From Aquimarina sp. TRL1 (GTDB lineage Bacteria > Bacteroidota > Bacteroidia > Flavobacteriales > Flavobacteriaceae): a stretch of DNA of 64,000 nucleotides. The stretch is taken from contig NZ_CP053590.1 of assembly GCF_013365535.1 (NCBI RefSeq), positions 3,276,501-3,340,500 of the forward strand, given 5' to 3'. Made by a program: the position numbers and the translations under genes. The notes beneath the pieces were generated by a model, which saw only the letters and a list, made by a program, of their open reading frames with translations, was not told the DNA's origin and made no database searches. Positions 53,856-63,072 of this stretch are shown here, piece by piece; the stretch's first letter is position 1, and every line of letters begins with the position of its first letter.

Positions 53856-54890
53856 TTACTTAACCGGGATATAGATCTCGGTAACCCATGCAGCAGGGTT
53901 TGGATTTAGATCCGGGTTAATTCGGTATACCTCAAAAGCAGGAGACTCTTCATTCATCTCGAGATTGTTTTCTGCCATGTAGGTAAGACCGGCTTCCCAG
54001 GCTTCTTTTAGGTTTTTATAATCTCCTGTCAAGGTTATTTTTGTTACCTTTTGCTGAGGTAAAGAATTGCATAGTACTGTACTTTCATTAGGAACAACTA
54101 CCTGATCTCTTGTTGGTATTCCAACAGAAAATATAGCTGTTCCTTGTTCTTTATTATACTCATTGTAGAGGGTAAATGGCATTCCGGTTTGTGGAATTTC
54201 ATTTTCTCGAATATAGGTTTTTACCGCTTGTGATAACTCCTGTATTTTAGGGACAATTCCGGTAATAGAAGAAGCTGTAGCACTATACATATAATACCCA
54301 CCATTATGCTCTGTAACTCCATCTACATTAATGGTATATACATCCATTTGCTTTTGCATATAGGCCTCTAATTTTTCTAGCCCCCTTTTATACATAGGAC
54401 GAATATTGGCAGATAGGGTACTATCCTGAGTTACCCAAAAAGCTTTTTCCATAAAGGATTGTTCTCCTTTAATACCCCATGATACCTTAGTTTTTTTAGG
54501 AGCAATTTTTTCGAATTTCCAATAAACATCACTTCCGGATTCTCCAAAAGGAGTAATAAAGGTTATTTTTTGATCGATACTGGAGAAAGGAGCTATCTTT
54601 ACAGTTTTCATACTTCCGTCTCCCTGAGTTTCACTTTTCCAGCTATATGAAGCATTCTCTCCACTAGTTTGATTGGGGTAGCTCATGATCAGATCATCAG
54701 ACATGTCCATCCAGGGTCCCCATTTTTCCCAGGTCTTATATTCATTAACCGTATTGAAGATTAATTCATCAGGAGCATCTATTATTCTACTTTCTTCTAT
54801 TTGATATTCCCCGTCAATAGTAGCGATATATACAGAACCTCCTATAACTATAAGAAGTAGAAGAAAGAATAGATATTTAATAATTTTCAT
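53856..54890 (-). CDS. SRPBCC plus GyrI-like ligand-binding protein
   Basis: The 344-residue product has an N-terminal membrane anchor (residues 5-24), an SRPBCC domain (IIDAPDELIFNTVNEYKTWE; WGPWMDMSDDLI; VYWKFEKIAPKKTKVSWGIK) and a C-terminal GyrI-like/AraC-effector-binding domain (AVKTYIRENEIPQTGMPFTL; AAWVTEIYIPVK). Both are small-molecule binding folds without DNA-binding parts. The combination is common in Flavobacteriaceae; the ligand is unknown. Divergent from the M49 peptidase gene. Confidence 0.8.
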   Translation of the reverse strand: MKIIKYLFFLLLLIVIGGSVYIATIDGEYQIEESRIIDAPDELIFNTVNEYKTWEKWGPWMDMSDDLIMSYPNQTSGENASYSWKSETQGDGSMKTVKIAPFSSIDQKITFITPFGESGSDVYWKFEKIAPKKTKVSWGIKGEQSFMEKAFWVTQDSTLSANIRPMYKRGLEKLEAYMQKQMDVYTINVDGVTEHNGGYYMYSATASSITGIVPKIQELSQAVKTYIRENEIPQTGMPFTLYNEYNKEQGTAIFSVGIPTRDQVVVPNESTVLCNSLPQQKVTKITLTGDYKNLKEAWEAGLTYMAENNLEMNEESPAFEVYRINPDLNPNPAAWVTEIYIPVK

Positions 54891-54936
54891 TTAGAGTTAG
54901 TTAAGTTAAAATTAATTACAGAGCTAATATAATCAA

Positions 54937-54966
54937 TTTTGACATCCTATTAATTTGTTACATTTG
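54937..54966 (+). promoter_or_regulatory. Bacteroidota-type promoter for the M49 peptidase gene
   Basis: TTTTG at 54937-54941 and TACATTTG at 54959-54966 (fits TAnnTTTG) are separated by 17 bp; the ATG follows 25 bp later. This is the clearest match to the Bacteroidota sigma-ABfr consensus in the window. Confidence 0.6.
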
Positions 54967-54991
54967 CCAAAAATATAAAACAAACTAATAT

Positions 54992-57052
54992 ATGAAGCTT
55001 ACCAAGATCTTATTTTCCGTAGCTATCGGTAGCGCGCTGATAGCTTGTAAGAATGATCCTAATACTAAAGCAACAGAGGCTGTCGCTGAACCAGAAGTAA
55101 AAAAAGAAGAAGTAGTTGAAGATAAATTTAACTACGTTGTAGAACAGGTTGCAGACCTGAAAATATTGAGATATCAAATTCCGGGATGGGATAAATTATC
55201 TCTTAAAGAGCAAAAATTAGTATACTATCTAACTCAGGCTGGTCTAAGCGGTAGAGATATTATGTGGGATCAGAATTATAGATATAATCTTTCTATTCGC
55301 AAGGCATTGGAAAATATCTATACAACTTATGCAGGAGATAAAAGTACTGAAGAGTGGAGTGCTTTTGAAACCTACCTGAAACGCGTTTGGTTTTCTAATG
55401 GAATCCATCATCATTATAGCAATGATAAGATAAAGCCAGAATTTACAAAAGAATACCTAACTGGATTATTGACAGAGACAAAGACGACCTTGGTAAAAGA
55501 GGCAGTTGATGTTATTTTTAACGATGCAGATAATAAAAAGGTAAATCAGGCAAAAGATGTAGATAATGTAGCGATTTCCGCGGTTAATTTTTATGGTCCG
55601 GGAGTAACTAATGATGATGTAGTTTCATTTTATAAGAAAATGAAATCTCCTAATCCAGATAAGCCATTGTCTTATGGGTTAAACTCAAAATTAGTGAAGG
55701 AAAACGGAACACTAAAAGAATTAGTGTATAAATCAGGAGGATTATATGGAACTGCAATAGATAAAATTATCTTCTGGTTAGAAAAAGCACAAGGAGTTGC
55801 AGAAAACAAAGCACAGGGGGATGCTCTGGGCTTGTTAATCAAGTATTATCAAACAGGAGATCTGCAAACATGGGATGATTATAATGTAGCTTGGACTGCG
55901 GCAACAGAAGGAAATATTGATTATATAAATAGTTTTATAGAGGTGTATAATGATCCATTAGGATATAGAGGTTCTTACGAGAGTATTATTCAGATCAAAG
56001 ATTTTGATATGTCTGAGAAAATGGCAGTTTTATCAGATAATGCACAGTGGTTTGAAGATAATTCTCCTTTGATGGATGCGCATAAAAAAGAAAAAGTAGT
56101 AGGAGTATCTTATAAGGTAGTAGCGGTAGCAGGAGAAGCAGGAGATGCATCTCCAAGTACTCCAATAGGAGTAAACCTACCGAATGCGAACTGGATTAGA
56201 GCGGCTGTAGGATCTAAGTCTGTATCGTTAGGGAATATCATCCATGCTTATAATAATGCAGGAGGATCCGGAAGGTTAAAAGAGTTTGTTCATGACGAAG
56301 AAGAATACAAATTAGAAGAGGAGTATGGACAATTGGCAGATAAGTTGCATACGGCACTACATGAAGTAATAGGACATGCGTCAGGGAAACTAAACCCGGG
56401 AGTAGGAGAGACTAAAGAAACATTAAAGAATTATGCATCTACAATGGAAGAAGGTAGAGCAGATTTAGTAGGATTATACTATTTGATGGACCCAAAATTA
56501 CAGGAATTAGGTCTGGTTACTGATTGGGAAAAAGTAGGAAAAGCAGCATATGATGGATATATCCGTAATGGGTTAATGACACAATTAATTCGATTGAATC
56601 TTGGGGATGATGTGGAAGAAGCACATATGCGAAACAGGCAGTGGGTAAGTGCCTGGGCATTCGAACAAGGCAAAAAAGAAGGGGTTATCGAAAAAGTAAC
56701 CAAAGATGGGAAGACATATTTCGATATCAAAGATTATCAAAAACTTCGCGAGATATTCGGAAGATTACTAAGAGAGACACAGCGAATCAAATCCGAAGGA
56801 GATTTCAAAGCAGCTCAGGAGTTAGTAGAAGGATATGGAGTAAAAGTTGATCAGAAAATTCATGCCGAGGTGTTAAAACGCAATGAGCAATTCACTTCTG
56901 CACCGTATAGTGGATTTGTAAACCCGGTATTGGTTCCTGAAAAGGATGAAAATGGAGAAATCGTAAAGATTAATGTGACACAACCTAAGGATTTTGTGAC
57001 ACAAATGCTGGAATATAGTAAACAATATAACTTCTTACCAGAAGTGAACTAA
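54992..57052 (+). CDS. Dipeptidyl-peptidase III-like (M49) lipoprotein
   Basis: The 686-residue product has a lipobox (SALIAC) and an acidic tether (EAVAEPEVKKEEVVEDKF). The zinc site of family M49 is present: HEVIGH near residue 455 (HExxxH) and EEGRAD near 485 supplying the third ligand and the second Glu. M49 enzymes release dipeptides from the N-terminus of oligopeptides. The lipoprotein signal puts it outside the cytoplasm, unlike the eukaryotic enzyme. Single gene with its own promoter and terminator. Confidence 0.88.
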   Translation: MKLTKILFSVAIGSALIACKNDPNTKATEAVAEPEVKKEEVVEDKFNYVVEQVADLKILRYQIPGWDKLSLKEQKLVYYLTQAGLSGRDIMWDQNYRYNLSIRKALENIYTTYAGDKSTEEWSAFETYLKRVWFSNGIHHHYSNDKIKPEFTKEYLTGLLTETKTTLVKEAVDVIFNDADNKKVNQAKDVDNVAISAVNFYGPGVTNDDVVSFYKKMKSPNPDKPLSYGLNSKLVKENGTLKELVYKSGGLYGTAIDKIIFWLEKAQGVAENKAQGDALGLLIKYYQTGDLQTWDDYNVAWTAATEGNIDYINSFIEVYNDPLGYRGSYESIIQIKDFDMSEKMAVLSDNAQWFEDNSPLMDAHKKEKVVGVSYKVVAVAGEAGDASPSTPIGVNLPNANWIRAAVGSKSVSLGNIIHAYNNAGGSGRLKEFVHDEEEYKLEEEYGQLADKLHTALHEVIGHASGKLNPGVGETKETLKNYASTMEEGRADLVGLYYLMDPKLQELGLVTDWEKVGKAAYDGYIRNGLMTQLIRLNLGDDVEEAHMRNRQWVSAWAFEQGKKEGVIEKVTKDGKTYFDIKDYQKLREIFGRLLRETQRIKSEGDFKAAQELVEGYGVKVDQKIHAEVLKRNEQFTSAPYSGFVNPVLVPEKDENGEIVKINVTQPKDFVTQMLEYSKQYNFLPEVN

Positions 57053-57078
57053 TTATAGTATTACTTATTTTTTTAAAG

Positions 57079-57101
57079 CATCCCTGGTATAGCCGGGGAT
57101 G
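57079..57101 (+). terminator. Terminator of the M49 peptidase gene
   Basis: CATCCCTGG pairs with CCGGGGATG (one T-G pair) around TATAG and is followed by TTTTTTTTA, 27 bp after the stop. Confidence 0.85.
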
Positions 57102-57167
57102 TTTTTTTTATATCAGGAGGTAATGAGTATTTTGACTTGGATAATAGCCTGCTTAGAGGAGGGTGGA

Positions 57168-57797
57168 TTACTCAAAGTCGTATTTTTTCTCGATCGCATA
57201 CCTGAGTAATTCCCCCTTGCCTTTCAGACCCAATTTCCGGATGATATTTTTGCGATGCGTTTCAATTGTAGAAACGGAATTAAATCGAATCGCTGCAATC
57301 TCTGAAGAAGATTTCCCTTGCCCTATCAGTGTTAGAATTTGACGCTCACTTTTAGAAAGTAATTGTTTTTTAGTTTTATGACCTGTTGTTGGCAGAATAG
57401 AAGAGATGTCAATAGCTTCATCATAATAGGTGTTTCCTTTGACAACCTCTTGTATGGCGATTAATACTTCTTCCAAAGGGGAGTTTTTTAGGAGGTAGCC
57501 AGAAGCACCAGCCTCAAACATTTGTCGTATGGCTTCTTCCTGATCAAACATAGAAAAAGCAATAACCTTTATATGAGGGTATTCTTTTTTGATGATAGAA
57601 GTAGCAGCAATACCATCAATTTTTGGCATTCGAATATCGGTCAGGACAACCATAGGTTGTTTCCTTCTGATAATGTCTAATAATGCTTCTCCGTCATTAG
57701 CCATACCGATTACGCTAATCTCCTCTTCATATTTCAATAGAAGAGTAACGCCGTCGATAAGTGATTGGTGATCTTCTGCAATGGCAACTGTAATCAT
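57168..57797 (-). CDS. NarL/FixJ-family response regulator
   Basis: The 209-residue product has a receiver (Asp in MVVLTDIRMPKIDGIAATS; GASGYLLKNSPLEEVL) and a LuxR-type DNA-binding domain (LSKSERQILTLIGQGKSSSE; STIETHRKNIIRKLGLKGKG). The start overlaps the kinase stop by 4 bp. It is the output of the adjacent TPR-containing kinase. The targets are unknown. Confidence 0.9.
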   Translation of the reverse strand: MITVAIAEDHQSLIDGVTLLLKYEEEISVIGMANDGEALLDIIRRKQPMVVLTDIRMPKIDGIAATSIIKKEYPHIKVIAFSMFDQEEAIRQMFEAGASGYLLKNSPLEEVLIAIQEVVKGNTYYDEAIDISSILPTTGHKTKKQLLSKSERQILTLIGQGKSSSEIAAIRFNSVSTIETHRKNIIRKLGLKGKGELLRYAIEKKYDFE

Positions 57798-59680
57798 ATG
57801 GGAATGTTTATAATAATATTAGTTCCTTTATGGGGGGTGCTATCTATTTCGAAAGTACCTTCCAGATACTCGACGCGTTTTTCTATATTTTTTAACCCCA
57901 TTCCATCCTTGTTAGGAAGTATAGTGGCATCAAAACCTTTGCCATTATCTTCTACAATAATATTGAGTAATGCATCGTGATTCGTTAGAGAAATGTCTAC
58001 CTCTGTAGCATCAGCATGCTTTATTGTGTTGGTAATCAATTCCTGAATGATTCTGAAAATAGAAATTTCCAACGTGTTATCTAGTCGTTCTTCTAAATTA
58101 TAATCTTGTACTGTAATCTGAAGTTTATTAGCAGCTGAGATTTTTTTTGCCAGCTGTTTTATAGCGGGGAGTAACCCTTGATTAGCCATGACTCCGCTGT
58201 TTTTTTCATGAGCAATTGTTCGTACTTGTTGATAAGCTTCCTCTAAAAGGAGGTTTGTTTGTGTAAAGAGGGCTTCTTTATCTTTTATTTTTGGGTTTTG
58301 TATGTTCTTGTGTAAGTGCTGAAAATGAAGTTTTGCAGAAGCTAGAGTGCTCCCCAGATCATCATGTAGATCATTTGCGATACGTTGGCGTTCTTTTTCC
58401 TGTCCGAGGATCATAGCATCTATAGTTTGTAGCTCTTGTTCTTTCAGTATTTTATCAATTCGCTGGACTTCAATTTCTCGTTCTTGAGCTGCGATTTTTT
58501 GTTTCCGAAGCATGTTTTTATATAACAGAAAAATAATACAGAGTCCTAGTGATAGAAGTATTCCCGAAAGGAGTAATAAGTTTTTTTTGTCCTTTTTTAG
58601 CTGTAGGTTTTCGTGTTCTTTTTCTTTGGTTTTGTAGAATGTCTGAATGTCATTAATGGCAATTTTATGTTTGGTAAGATCCAGGCTGTCCTGAATTCTT
58701 TTTTCTATTTCCTGAGCTTGGTATGCTTGCTTGTAATTGTGTAGCTGAAGGTGTGCGCTTTTTAGGTATTGAAATACACTTAATCGCTCTTGTAAGTTTT
58801 GATAAGGGAGTTTTTTTGCTCGGAGGCTATCTAACTTTGCGATCGTCTGTTTGTATTCTTTGTTTTCAAATAGTAAAATCGCCCGGTTAATTTCTAAACC
58901 GTATGATTTGATATTACAACTGAGGTTGGAACAATGAGCATATGAGTTACTGGCGAGCGTATAATAGTGGGTTGTACTGTCTTTGTTTTGATGAAATATC
59001 ATATAATAACTCCCGGTAAGTTGCAAAGCTTCTCCGATCAGGATAGGATTAGCTGTTCTTTTGGCAAGGTGAATAAGGGTGCTGAATTTGGTAGAAGGAG
59101 CACTTTTCCCCGTAGCATAGTTTTGTTGCATTTTTAGCCCCAGAGAATAATAATTGTATTTGTACTGTTCATAGGGATCATATAAGTAATGCTTGTACCT
59201 TGTAAGTGCCTCTTCTAAAGAAGAAATGTTTTTTTGAGTCTTAAAAAAATAATTACAAATCCGTCGGATTGCCTCAGCAGCTAAGATCTCTTTGTCATGT
59301 GCTTTTGCCATATGAAAAGCCGTTTCATATTGCTTGATAATGCTGGCATCAGAGAATTTTTCAGTACCCGATAGATAATCTCCATATGCAATGTGAAATA
59401 AAATTTGTTGATTCTGATCAGTAGGAGAAATAGATCGGAATTGATCAAAAGTAGTAGATTGAATTTTTTGAAAAGTTACAAATTGCAATTCGCAGTCAAC
59501 AAAAGATTGCATGAAAGGGGAAGTAATGCGTTGCGATTGCTCTTCTACATTTTCAATGTTATTATTTTTTAAGTGGAAGAGTATTTTTTTAAGAAGGTTA
59601 ATTTCATCATTATTCTGGGAGTACGATGTGGAAATCCCAACGCATAAGAGTATAATAATGAAATTAACCTTAGTCTTCAT
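57794..59680 (-). CDS. TPR sensor histidine kinase (HisKA_3 type)
   Basis: The 628-residue product has a signal peptide ending SYSQ, a periplasmic all-helical part of about 330 residues with TPR-like repeats, one membrane helix (LLLLSGILLSLGLCIIFLLY), and a NarX/DegS-like kinase core: phospho-accepting His in RQRIANDLHDDLGSTLASAK and ATPase motifs (FRIIQELITNTIKHADATEV; GMGLKNIEKRVEYLEG). It phosphorylates the NarL-type regulator encoded next. This layout is common in Bacteroidota. Confidence 0.88.
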   Translation of the reverse strand: MKTKVNFIIILLCVGISTSYSQNNDEINLLKKILFHLKNNNIENVEEQSQRITSPFMQSFVDCELQFVTFQKIQSTTFDQFRSISPTDQNQQILFHIAYGDYLSGTEKFSDASIIKQYETAFHMAKAHDKEILAAEAIRRICNYFFKTQKNISSLEEALTRYKHYLYDPYEQYKYNYYSLGLKMQQNYATGKSAPSTKFSTLIHLAKRTANPILIGEALQLTGSYYMIFHQNKDSTTHYYTLASNSYAHCSNLSCNIKSYGLEINRAILLFENKEYKQTIAKLDSLRAKKLPYQNLQERLSVFQYLKSAHLQLHNYKQAYQAQEIEKRIQDSLDLTKHKIAINDIQTFYKTKEKEHENLQLKKDKKNLLLLSGILLSLGLCIIFLLYKNMLRKQKIAAQEREIEVQRIDKILKEQELQTIDAMILGQEKERQRIANDLHDDLGSTLASAKLHFQHLHKNIQNPKIKDKEALFTQTNLLLEEAYQQVRTIAHEKNSGVMANQGLLPAIKQLAKKISAANKLQITVQDYNLEERLDNTLEISIFRIIQELITNTIKHADATEVDISLTNHDALLNIIVEDNGKGFDATILPNKDGMGLKNIEKRVEYLEGTFEIDSTPHKGTNIIINIPI

Positions 59681-59696
59681 TTAGTATATAGTGTAC

Positions 59697-60422
59697 TTAC
59701 ATCATAAGTTTTACGGAACAGATTACTCCATTACAGCATCGCTTATCTAGTTTGGTTATAAAATCTTTATCAATATACGAACTGTTTATTTTATCAGACA
59801 GCCCATCCAATGTTCTTTTTAATGCATTAGCAGAAAGCTTGATATCGATATGCTCTCCTTTTTTTACGGTTTGATTGTCAATATCCAGGGATACAGATCT
59901 GCTGGCATTAGGAGCATTTGTGGGGGTGTTTAGATCAATATCGGCAAGAAGAAAATAATCATATCCTTTATTTTCTGGTGCAGGAACAAGCTTGGAAATG
60001 GAACTAATAGTGAAATAAGTAGCTGGATCTTCAAAAATAGAACGTACAGCTAAGTGAAGCTTGGTAATTTTGAAATGTTCCGTCCCTTCAGGGGTTCCGT
60101 CAATAGTACAGACCAACATAAAAGGTAGTTTTTCCGGGTCAGAGCTCAGATGTACAATTTGTGGTTTTTTGTGGGTTAAGTCCAGGTTAAAAACAATTTT
60201 GTCCTGTGTGACACTGTCTCTTTTTCTACTGATAGATAAATCACTGGCTAATCGACGAAAATTCGTTTGGAAACTAGTGTTTTCCTGACAATTCGCAAGC
60301 GCTTCTTTCAGGGCGAGAAGTTTTTTGTCTTTATTGTCATTGTCTTCGTTTTGAAAGATATTGCATCCGGTAACGGATAAAAAGGAAACAATACATACAT
60401 AAAGTAAAAATTTTGATTTCAT
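59697..60422 (-). CDS. Lipoprotein of unknown function
   Basis: The 241-residue product has lipobox VTGC (SFLSVTGCNIFQ). The mature part has no recognised domain; conserved-looking strands are HLSSDPEKLPFMLVCTIDGT and SVSLDIDNQTVKKGEHIDIK. It starts 15 bp before the kinase gene in the same direction, so it is likely the first gene of the two-component operon and may be a signal-related lipoprotein. Confidence 0.55.
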   Translation of the reverse strand: MKSKFLLYVCIVSFLSVTGCNIFQNEDNDNKDKKLLALKEALANCQENTSFQTNFRRLASDLSISRKRDSVTQDKIVFNLDLTHKKPQIVHLSSDPEKLPFMLVCTIDGTPEGTEHFKITKLHLAVRSIFEDPATYFTISSISKLVPAPENKGYDYFLLADIDLNTPTNAPNASRSVSLDIDNQTVKKGEHIDIKLSANALKRTLDGLSDKINSSYIDKDFITKLDKRCCNGVICSVKLMM

Positions 60423-60552
60423 AGTATTGGAATTTAATGTGTTGTAAAAGGATAAAAATCCTTAAAATTTTGCACATATTCCATACCCAGTGATGGGGAT
60501 TCTATAAAATAATAGGATAAACAGTACTAATGATCAGGGGATTTCAGCTAGT

Positions 60553-60741
60553 TTATGGATGTAGATACGTCTTTAAACCAAAGAGAAGTATGATAAAAAC
60601 GATAAATCCAGCCAAAATAAATAAGGTACCCTTATAGTATTTTTTGTGTAGTTGAATATCTTTTCTATAACTGAAAATCATAAGCAAGATAAATGCAATG
60701 ACAAAAAATCCGGCAAATACTAATTGACCTGTACTAAACAT
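60553..60741 (-). CDS. Small two-helix membrane protein
   Basis: The 62-residue product has two membrane helices (LVFAGFFVIAFILLMIFSY; GTLFILAGFIVFIILLFGL) with a basic loop (RKDIQLHKKYYKG) between. It occurs at this length in many Flavobacteriaceae. Function unknown. It is transcribed away from the MazG-like gene across a 44-bp gap. Confidence 0.7.
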   Translation of the reverse strand: MFSTGQLVFAGFFVIAFILLMIFSYRKDIQLHKKYYKGTLFILAGFIVFIILLFGLKTYLHP

Positions 60742-60785
60742 ATTTTGCTAATTTTACCGCAAATATAACTCATAAAAAGATACGG

Positions 60786-61172
60786 ATGAAGGATAAAATA
60801 AAGGCAGTTCAGGATTTTCATACAGCATTTAAGATCGGATATAAGAATGAACCCATGGCAGATTTGGGGTCTGCAAAAAACAAATTGCGTTTTGATTTGA
60901 TGAGAGAAGAGAATGAAGAATATCTCGAAGCAGCAGAAGATGGAGATCTGGTAGAGGTTGCAGATGCGTTGGGTGATATGTTATATATCTTGTGCGGGAC
61001 GATTATAGAACATGGTTTACAACATAAGATCGAAGAAGTATTTGATGAAATTCAACGCAGTAATATGAGTAAGTTAGGAGAAGATGGAGAACCAATATAT
61101 CGGGAAGACGGTAAGGTATTAAAAGGCCCTAATTATTTCAAACCTGATATCAAAGCTATTTTAGATAAATAA
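60786..61172 (+). CDS. MazG-like nucleotide pyrophosphohydrolase
   Basis: The 128-residue product has the all-alpha NTP-pyrophosphatase metal site: REENEEYLEAAEDGDLVEVA and ADALGDMLYILCGTI (EExxE... ExxD pattern). A C-terminal tail GEPIYREDGKVLKGPNYFKP is typical of the phosphoribosyl-ATP-diphosphatase-like bacterial and phage subfamily. It probably hydrolyses non-canonical or excess NTPs. Single gene before a strong bidirectional terminator. Confidence 0.85.
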   Translation: MKDKIKAVQDFHTAFKIGYKNEPMADLGSAKNKLRFDLMREENEEYLEAAEDGDLVEVADALGDMLYILCGTIIEHGLQHKIEEVFDEIQRSNMSKLGEDGEPIYREDGKVLKGPNYFKPDIKAILDK

Positions 61173-61264
61173 TTACGTTGATAAAAAATAGCATTATACA
61201 CGAAATGGTATTGTACTCTTGGGAGAGAAGAGAACCTCGAAGCATATAAGTTTCGATAACCAAG

Positions 61265-61300
61265 AATTATAAAACCCCTCCTAGGAGGGGTTTTATAATT
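61265..61300. terminator. Bidirectional terminator, perfect 36-bp palindrome
   Basis: AATTATAAAACCCCTCCT is followed directly by its exact reverse complement, giving a 36-bp palindrome with no loop mismatch. It lies between the convergent MazG-like and ilvE genes; the A/T ends provide T-runs in both directions. Confidence 0.85.
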
Positions 61301-61323
61301 ACAGTAATAACAAAAGTTATTGT

Positions 61324-62391
61324 TTATATTTTATGTCTCCAGTTGAATGGATCTTCTGCTTTATTGTATTGAATATTCATCAAAGCTGTTTTAAACAAGG
61401 AAGCAAAGGAGTTCTCTTGTTTTTCGAGTTCATAGTGGTTTCCTTGGTATCCAAAAGCTTTGACAGGGCTGATAACAGCGGCTGTTCCAGCACCAAAAAT
61501 TTCTTTGAGACTTCCATCCTTGGCAGCTGCCACAATTTCGCTAACTTTTACAGGTCTGACATCTACAGAAATCCCTTCTTTCTTAGCAATATCGATTAAA
61601 CTTTTTCGTGTAATTCCATCCAATATTCGATCACTAGTTGGAGCTGTAAGCAGGGTGTCGTTTACTCTAAAAAAAACATTCATAGTTCCCGCTTCTTCCA
61701 TATACTCATGCGTGTCAGCATCAGTCCAGATAACCTGCTGATACCCTTCTTTTTTTGCTAAATTCGTAGGGTAAAACTGAGCTGCATAATTCCCGGCAGC
61801 TTTAGCATATCCAATTCCTCCGTTAGCGGAACGGCTAAATTTTTCAGCCACCAATACACTGACATCTCCACTATAATATGCCTGAGCAGGAGAGCAGATA
61901 ATCATGAACTTGTATTCATTTGCTTCAGAAGCAGAAACACCTGCCTGCGTAGCAATTACAAAAGGTCTGATGTATAATGAATTTCCAAAACCAGGTTTGA
62001 TCCATTCATTATCTAATTTGAGTAACTCCGTTAATCCGTCAAAGAAATAATTCTCAGGGAATTCGGGCATTGCCAGACGTGCGGCAGATTTGTTTATTCT
62101 TTTGAAATTTTCATCTGGTCGGAATAAAAAGGTATCTCCATTGTCATCTTTATAAGCTTTCATTCCTTCGAAAACGGCTTGCCCGTAATGAAAAACACGA
62201 GCAGAAGGATCAAGAGTGAGCGGCGCATATGGAGTGATCTTTGGAGTTTGCCATTTTCCGTCAATAAAATCACAGACAAACATATGATCTGTAAAAATAT
62301 TACCGAAAGTTAGGTTTTCAAAGTCTACTTGTCCGATTTTAGACTCATTTGCTTTGGTGATTTCAATTGCTTGTTGAGTTGAACTCTTCAT
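61324..62391 (-). CDS. ilvE: Branched-chain amino-acid aminotransferase
   Basis: This 355-residue class IV PLP enzyme converts Val, Leu and Ile to and from their 2-oxo acids. It shows FHYGQAVFEGMKAYKDDNGD, RFxRPDENFKR-like FRPDENFKRINKSAARLAMP, the PLP-lysine segment NGGIGYAKAAGNYA, IWTDADTHEYMEEAGTMNVF and a C-terminal GAGTAAVISPV. Length fits the eukaryote-like IlvE subgroup. Single gene on the minus strand. Confidence 0.92.
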   Translation of the reverse strand: MKSSTQQAIEITKANESKIGQVDFENLTFGNIFTDHMFVCDFIDGKWQTPKITPYAPLTLDPSARVFHYGQAVFEGMKAYKDDNGDTFLFRPDENFKRINKSAARLAMPEFPENYFFDGLTELLKLDNEWIKPGFGNSLYIRPFVIATQAGVSASEANEYKFMIICSPAQAYYSGDVSVLVAEKFSRSANGGIGYAKAAGNYAAQFYPTNLAKKEGYQQVIWTDADTHEYMEEAGTMNVFFRVNDTLLTAPTSDRILDGITRKSLIDIAKKEGISVDVRPVKVSEIVAAAKDGSLKEIFGAGTAAVISPVKAFGYQGNHYELEKQENSFASLFKTALMNIQYNKAEDPFNWRHKI

Positions 62392-62568
62392 CCGATTAAC
62401 TATTTTTTAGGTTGTGAAAAGTGTAATAAACTCAATAAATGTTTATTACGATTTAATGATTAAAAAAGAAATAGCCAATTTTAATCTGACACAAAAATAC
62501 CTTTTTCTACGTAATTAATAATTTTTTGAATTGCTTAATTTTACCAAATACGACAATAGACAAAAAAT

Positions 62569-63072
62569 ATGAGAAAATTTATAGTATTGGTATTCGGAGT
62601 AGTGACATTATATGCTTGTAAAAACACGAATACAAAAGGAAAAAACTTAATAGAAAACTTACCCCTGGAGCAATATCAGGCATATGGACAAAAAATAGAA
62701 AAAGGAACTGTTTTTTCACCGGATGAATTGGCTGCCCAATATCATGAGATGAAAGAGGGAGATACTATTGCTATGATGTATAAAAGTACGGTTAATAGTG
62801 TGTGTAAAGTCAAAGGTTGCTGGATGAGAGTTGCTATTGATGATAAAGAAGAGAACATGGTAAAGTTTAAAGACTATGGTTTTTTTGTTCCTATGGATAT
62901 CGAAAACAAAGAAGTAATCGTAAAAGGAAAAGCGTTTGTAACAGAGGTATCTGTAGAAGAACAACGCCATCTGGCAAGTGATGCAGGTAAAAGTGAAGAT
63001 GAAATAGCAAAAATAACAACTCCTAAAAAGACATATTCTTTTGTAGCTGATGGAGTTTTGATAAAGAGTTAA
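62569..63072 (+). CDS. DUF4920 lipoprotein
   Basis: The 167-residue product has lipobox TLYAC. The mature part shows DUF4920: YGQKIEKGTVFSPDELAAQY, VNSVCKVKGCWMRVAIDDKE (CxxxGCWM), KFKDYGFFVPMDIENKEVIV and KGKAFVTEVSVEEQRHLASD. The two Cys in CKVKGC may bind a metal. The stop overlaps the mnmD start by one base (TAATG), so the two are co-transcribed. Confidence 0.85.
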   Translation: MRKFIVLVFGVVTLYACKNTNTKGKNLIENLPLEQYQAYGQKIEKGTVFSPDELAAQYHEMKEGDTIAMMYKSTVNSVCKVKGCWMRVAIDDKEENMVKFKDYGFFVPMDIENKEVIVKGKAFVTEVSVEEQRHLASDAGKSEDEIAKITTPKKTYSFVADGVLIKS

